From NZ13-RE01 sp964612975 (GTDB taxonomy: Bacteria > Dictyoglomota > Dictyoglomia > Dictyoglomales > Dictyoglomaceae), in assembly GCA_964612975.1 (NCBI GenBank), contig CAZTGC010000004.1, forward strand, positions 113,587-177,586: a stretch of 64,000 bases of DNA, written 5' to 3'. The notes under the pieces are model-generated. The model worked only from the letters and a program-made list of their open reading frames with translations. It had not been told where the DNA came from and did not search any database. Shown piece by piece: positions 60,724 to 64,000 of this stretch (position 1 is its first letter; the number at the start of each line of letters is the position of its first letter). The position numbers and the translations under genes are program-made.

Positions 60724-61793
60724 AGGCTTTCTTGAGTATTGCATTATATCGCTTTAAAAGTTTTTATAGGGATACCTTCACCTTCTTTTTCTCTTTAATT
60801 CTTCCCATAATTTTTGCTGTGATATTTGGATTTGTTTTTGGAGGATCAGGGGGTATGAACTCTGGGCAGAGTGTAATAAAGATTGGAATAATAAATAATG
60901 ATGAGGCTTTAATTAAGGTAGTTGAGAAAATAGAAGGATTAGAGATATCCCTTGTGAACCATTTTGAGGAATTGAAGAATTTAGTGTTGAAGGGCTCCTT
61001 AGATGCAGGTATAATATTTGACGACAAAACCTTCAATTTAATAATAAATTTTTCCAGCTTCCAGCAAAAGCCCTTTTTAAGAACCTTAGGAGATACCATA
61101 GCAAATGCCTACTCTTTACAGGAGGCAGGAATAGGAGAGGGATTCCTCCGTGTAGAAGAGGAATTTATTGATCCTGGAAAGGCTCGAGTCTCTAATTTAG
61201 GATATATGCTGCCGGGAGTTATGAGTTTTTCTATTGCTTCCTCTATCTTTTCTATGATAGCTCTTTTTGGTTATTATAGAAAAAGAAAAATTCTTAAAAG
61301 GTTTGCTGTTTCTCCTATAAATCCCTTCTCCTTTGTTTTAGGAATGATTATGGGAAACCTTCTCATATCTTTGCTTTCTTCCCTCTTTGTTTTATTTTTT
61401 GTCCAATTTTTTTTTAATATAAGATTTTACATAAATTGGGAATATCTTCTTCTATCTATCTCATCATCCATATTGGGTATGATGGCTCTTGGTATCTTTT
61501 TAACTGCCCTATTTAAAGAACCCCAAACAGCAAATAATGTGGGAAGCTTATTGCTCAATATCATGATCTTTTTCTCTGGAATATATTTTCCCTTAGATTT
61601 TCTTCCTGAGTATTTAAGAAAATTGGGACAAGCCTTACCCCTTTATTATGTGGCAAAGGCTTTAAGAATATCCGTAGGGGTAGAAGAAGGAACTTCTAAC
61701 TTCATATTTAGTATGTCCCTTATTATGGTATCCGTCTTTATTATCTTAGTAAGTATATTTGGTAGGAATATTCTTCAGGTGGAAGAAAAATAG
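60720..61793 (+). CDS. ABC-2 type permease (second)
   Basis: 357 residues with the same layout: helix near 20-40 (FFSLILPIIFAVIFGFVFGG), extracytoplasmic domain, five C-terminal helices and the motif FFSGIYFPLDFLPEYL. Together with the preceding protein it completes an ATPase-permease-permease exporter. Confidence 0.88.
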   Translation: MKAFLSIALYRFKSFYRDTFTFFFSLILPIIFAVIFGFVFGGSGGMNSGQSVIKIGIINNDEALIKVVEKIEGLEISLVNHFEELKNLVLKGSLDAGIIFDDKTFNLIINFSSFQQKPFLRTLGDTIANAYSLQEAGIGEGFLRVEEEFIDPGKARVSNLGYMLPGVMSFSIASSIFSMIALFGYYRKRKILKRFAVSPINPFSFVLGMIMGNLLISLLSSLFVLFFVQFFFNIRFYINWEYLLLSISSSILGMMALGIFLTALFKEPQTANNVGSLLLNIMIFFSGIYFPLDFLPEYLRKLGQALPLYYVAKALRISVGVEEGTSNFIFSMSLIMVSVFIILVSIFGRNILQVEEK

Positions 61794-61923
61794 TTTACTT
61801 AAATATTTGGAAAATAATCTTTCATGAGTACAGAAGGTATAGAAGGTTTTAAAAGTTTTTCAACTAGTTTAGGATTTGAAAGGTTTCACTAATAGCAGGG
61901 CATCTACAAAGATATTTATTTAC

Positions 61924-61953
61924 TTGATTTTTAATACAAAAACAAGTTATAAT
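61924..61953 (+). promoter_or_regulatory. Probable promoter of the GH44 gene
   Basis: TTGATT (61924-61929), 18-base spacer and perfect TATAAT (61948-61953). The ATG lies at 62019. Confidence 0.5.
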
Positions 61954-62018
61954 TTTTGCAATTAATATTGTTGTATTGGGTTTATTCTTAAAATTTTTAA
62001 AAAAATGGGGGCTAAAAA

Positions 62019-63752
62019 ATGGATGCCAAACCCAATTATGTGCTTGATGTAAGGGGTGAAGTTTATCCATTTCCTAAGGAGAGAATTTCCCAAGGAGTTA
62101 AAGGATTAGGAAGATTCCATTTGTTGAGTTTATTGGTGATATTTATATTTTTTATTTTTGGGTGTACAAGTGGAGCTAGTGGGGGAATTGAGATTATTAC
62201 CCCTAAAGGAAAATTTACAGTGAATATTACTATTGATCCTAATAGTGATAGAAATCCTATAAGCCCCTACATATATGGGGCTAATCAGGATGTAATAGGA
62301 GTTAAACATACGGCAAGAAGAATTGGAGGAAATAGGCTCACTGGATATAACTGGGAGATAAACGTGTCTAATGCAGGATCTGACTGGTATCATTTTAGTG
62401 ATTACTATTTACTATGGATTATGGGTATTCATCAAAGTAATTATAATAAACCAGGAATTGTTCTTACCACTTTCCATGATCAGTCTTTAGCGATGGGAGC
62501 GATAAGTCTAATCACTCTCCAAATGGCAGGATATGTGGCAAAGGATGGTAAGGGGCCTGTAATTGAAAATGAGGTAGCTCCCTCTCCAAGATGGGCAGAG
62601 GTAAAATTTAGGAAAAATGCCCCATTATCTTTAACACCTGACCCTTCTGATGACTATGTATACATGGATGAGCTTATAAACTTTTTGATAAATAAATATG
62701 GATATGCAAATACAAAAACAGGAATAAAGGGGTATCTTCTTGACAATGAACCTGATCTTTGGTTTTCTACTCATCCAAGGATTCATCCTAATAAAGTTAC
62801 TTGTAATGGGCTAATACAAAAATCTATTGAGCTTGCCAAGGTGATAAAAGAAATAGATCCTTATGCAGAAGTATTTGGATATGAATCTTATGGGTTTATG
62901 GGATTTTATTCTTTACAGGATTCTCCTGACTGGAATCAGGTAAGGAGAAATCATAGGTGGTTTATAAGTTATTATTTAGAAAAAATGAGAGAGGCATCAC
63001 AATCTTATGGTAGGAGACTTCTTGATGTACTCTCCCTTCATTGGTATCCAGAGGCAAGAGGTGGAGATATAAGAATTTGTTTTGAGGGCGAGAAAGCTAC
63101 AACTAAAGAAGTGAGTATCGCAAGGATGCAAGCACCAAGAACTTTATGGGATCCCAAATACAAGACTTCAGTCAAAGGGCAGATCACAGCTGGCGAGCAT
63201 AGTTGGATTAATCAATGGTTTCCAGAATATTTACCTATAATTCCCACGATAATTAGAGACATAGATACCCACTACCCTGGTACAAAACTTGCTATCACAG
63301 AATATGACTATGGTGGAAAGGATCATATCTCTGGAGGTATTGCTCAGGTAGATGTCTTAGGTATATTTGGGAAATATGGGGTGTATCTTGCAACAAGATG
63401 GGGAGATTCGGGAAGTTATATAACTTCTGCCTATAATATATATCTAAATTATGATTATGGTAATATATCAGTTAAGGCAGAGACTACTGATGTAGAAAAT
63501 ATGCCTGTTTATGCTTCTATTCATAGTGATAACAACAATAAGCTTCATATCATTCTTATAAATAGAAGTTGGGATAAAGAGGGTATAGCTAAAGTAAAGA
63601 TAAATAGTAGTTATAATTATACCTCTTGTCAAATTTATGGATTTGATTATACTTCTCCTGAAATAAGAAGGCTAGGTGGGGTTAATAACATTGTTAACAA
63701 CAGTTTTGAACTGAAGATTCCTCCCCTTACTGTTTATCATCTTGTGTTTTAA
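62019..63752 (+). CDS. GH44 endoglucanase-type lipoprotein
   Basis: 577 residues. A hydrophobic segment (about 35-48) ends at the lipobox FIFGC with C49, so the enzyme is probably lipid-anchored. The catalytic domain has the GH44 acid/base E244 in LLDNEPDLW and nucleophile E428 in AITEYDYGG; the start PISPYIYGANQD and HWYPEARGG are also typical. GH44 enzymes cleave beta-1,4-glucans and xyloglucan. The N-terminal extension of about 30 residues before the signal segment is unusual; a downstream start may be used, but no better ribosome site is evident. Confidence 0.85.
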   Translation: MDAKPNYVLDVRGEVYPFPKERISQGVKGLGRFHLLSLLVIFIFFIFGCTSGASGGIEIITPKGKFTVNITIDPNSDRNPISPYIYGANQDVIGVKHTARRIGGNRLTGYNWEINVSNAGSDWYHFSDYYLLWIMGIHQSNYNKPGIVLTTFHDQSLAMGAISLITLQMAGYVAKDGKGPVIENEVAPSPRWAEVKFRKNAPLSLTPDPSDDYVYMDELINFLINKYGYANTKTGIKGYLLDNEPDLWFSTHPRIHPNKVTCNGLIQKSIELAKVIKEIDPYAEVFGYESYGFMGFYSLQDSPDWNQVRRNHRWFISYYLEKMREASQSYGRRLLDVLSLHWYPEARGGDIRICFEGEKATTKEVSIARMQAPRTLWDPKYKTSVKGQITAGEHSWINQWFPEYLPIIPTIIRDIDTHYPGTKLAITEYDYGGKDHISGGIAQVDVLGIFGKYGVYLATRWGDSGSYITSAYNIYLNYDYGNISVKAETTDVENMPVYASIHSDNNNKLHIILINRSWDKEGIAKVKINSSYNYTSCQIYGFDYTSPEIRRLGGVNNIVNNSFELKIPPLTVYHLVF

Positions 63753-63792
63753 TGATGAGATTAGCTAAATTCTTTCTTCCTATGCTACAGGA

Positions 63793-63939
63793 TCAAATCC
63801 TATGATAATTTTCGCAAATTTCCTTGGGTTTCCGGTAGGGGGTCATCAACATAAAAGTGTAGGTTTTTAATTTGGGAACATTGATTATATAATCTACTTC
63901 CTTAGCAAATTTAACAAGAGGAATTTCCAGGAGTATCTC
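63793..63939 (-). pseudogene. Decayed DUF362-family gene fragment
   Basis: A 48-codon frame contains FAKEVDYIINVPKLKTYT, a good match to the DUF362 motif (D-x-I-I-N-L-P-K-L-K-T-H). The frame ends soon after in a stop, and a shifted frame continues with PETQGNLRKLS-like sequence. No start is seen; upstream frames are closed by stops. It is a remnant with at least one frameshift. The remaining bases to 64000 hold nothing else recognisable. Confidence 0.55.
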
Positions 63940-64000
63940 CAATATATTCTCCAATTATTCTATAAACAAGTGAAATCAGAAAGAAGAATATTAAAAAGAA

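Noticed and set aside
1..64000. CRISPR arrays, insertion sequences, prophage or tRNA genes
   Set aside because: No direct repeat array, transposase-like frame, phage protein or cloverleaf was found on reading the gaps.

Overview
The window looks like chromosome of a thermophilic, anaerobic, diderm bacterium with an AT-rich genome (by eye about one third G+C). The gene set and codon style fit Dictyoglomus best: a four-subunit 2-oxoacid:ferredoxin oxidoreductase, oxygen-independent-style NAD synthesis genes, polysaccharide-degrading enzymes and beta-strand-rich outer-membrane-type proteins. The genus is named from memory of gene content, not from a database search. Coding density is high, operons are tight with many ATGA/GTGA overlaps, and Shine-Dalgarno sequences (GGAGG) are strong. 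No rRNA, tRNA, insertion sequence or CRISPR array was seen.

Region 1 (1-14126) is a signalling island. A minus-strand chemosensory operon runs from about 11015 to the left edge: tandem receiver protein, CheA, CheW, a membrane-free chemoreceptor, a PAS-HEAT-repeat protein, CheR, CheB, CheY, CheC and a cut-off PAS protein. Next to it are a NarL-type response regulator, a PAS/HD-GYP protein and a receiver-PAS protein. A soluble NarX-type kinase lies at 18408-19067. No flagellar gene or GGDEF domain is present.

Region 2 (14230-18340) holds two aldo/keto reductases with C-terminal ferredoxin-like domains, a MerR-family regulator and a nucleoside hydrolase. Both reductases have a promoter with a 19-bp spacer and a matching palindrome, the hallmark of MerR control, which suggests one small regulon.

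Region 3 (19300-31800) has a two-gene envelope locus, then metG-dnaX-ybaB-recR running into porGDAB and a terminator, an endonuclease IV, and a small secreted beta-barrel-like protein. The last is preceded by a long leader that can fold into a pseudoknot covering its ribosome binding site.

Region 4 (31800-42460, minus) has grpE-dnaK-dnaJ under a CIRCE element, nadA-nadB-nadC with a class I amidotransferase, and a DMT transporter with MurT/GatD (peptidoglycan amidation).

Region 5 (42550-48000, plus) has a GH2 beta-glucuronidase, an MntA/HepT toxin-antitoxin pair and pabA-pabB-pabC for folate.

Region 6 (48100-64000) is transport: a sugar/nucleoside-type ABC importer with a DUF3798 binding protein (minus), an 838-bp gene-free stretch with a G+C-rich structured RNA candidate, a cluster of ABC exporters (plus), a GH44 lipoprotein and a decayed DUF362 gene.

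The most promising undescribed items are the RNA candidate near 53322-53597, the pseudoknot leader at 30639-30789, the chemosensory operon built on a membrane-free receptor plus a PAS-HEAT protein, and the shared MerR-type promoters.
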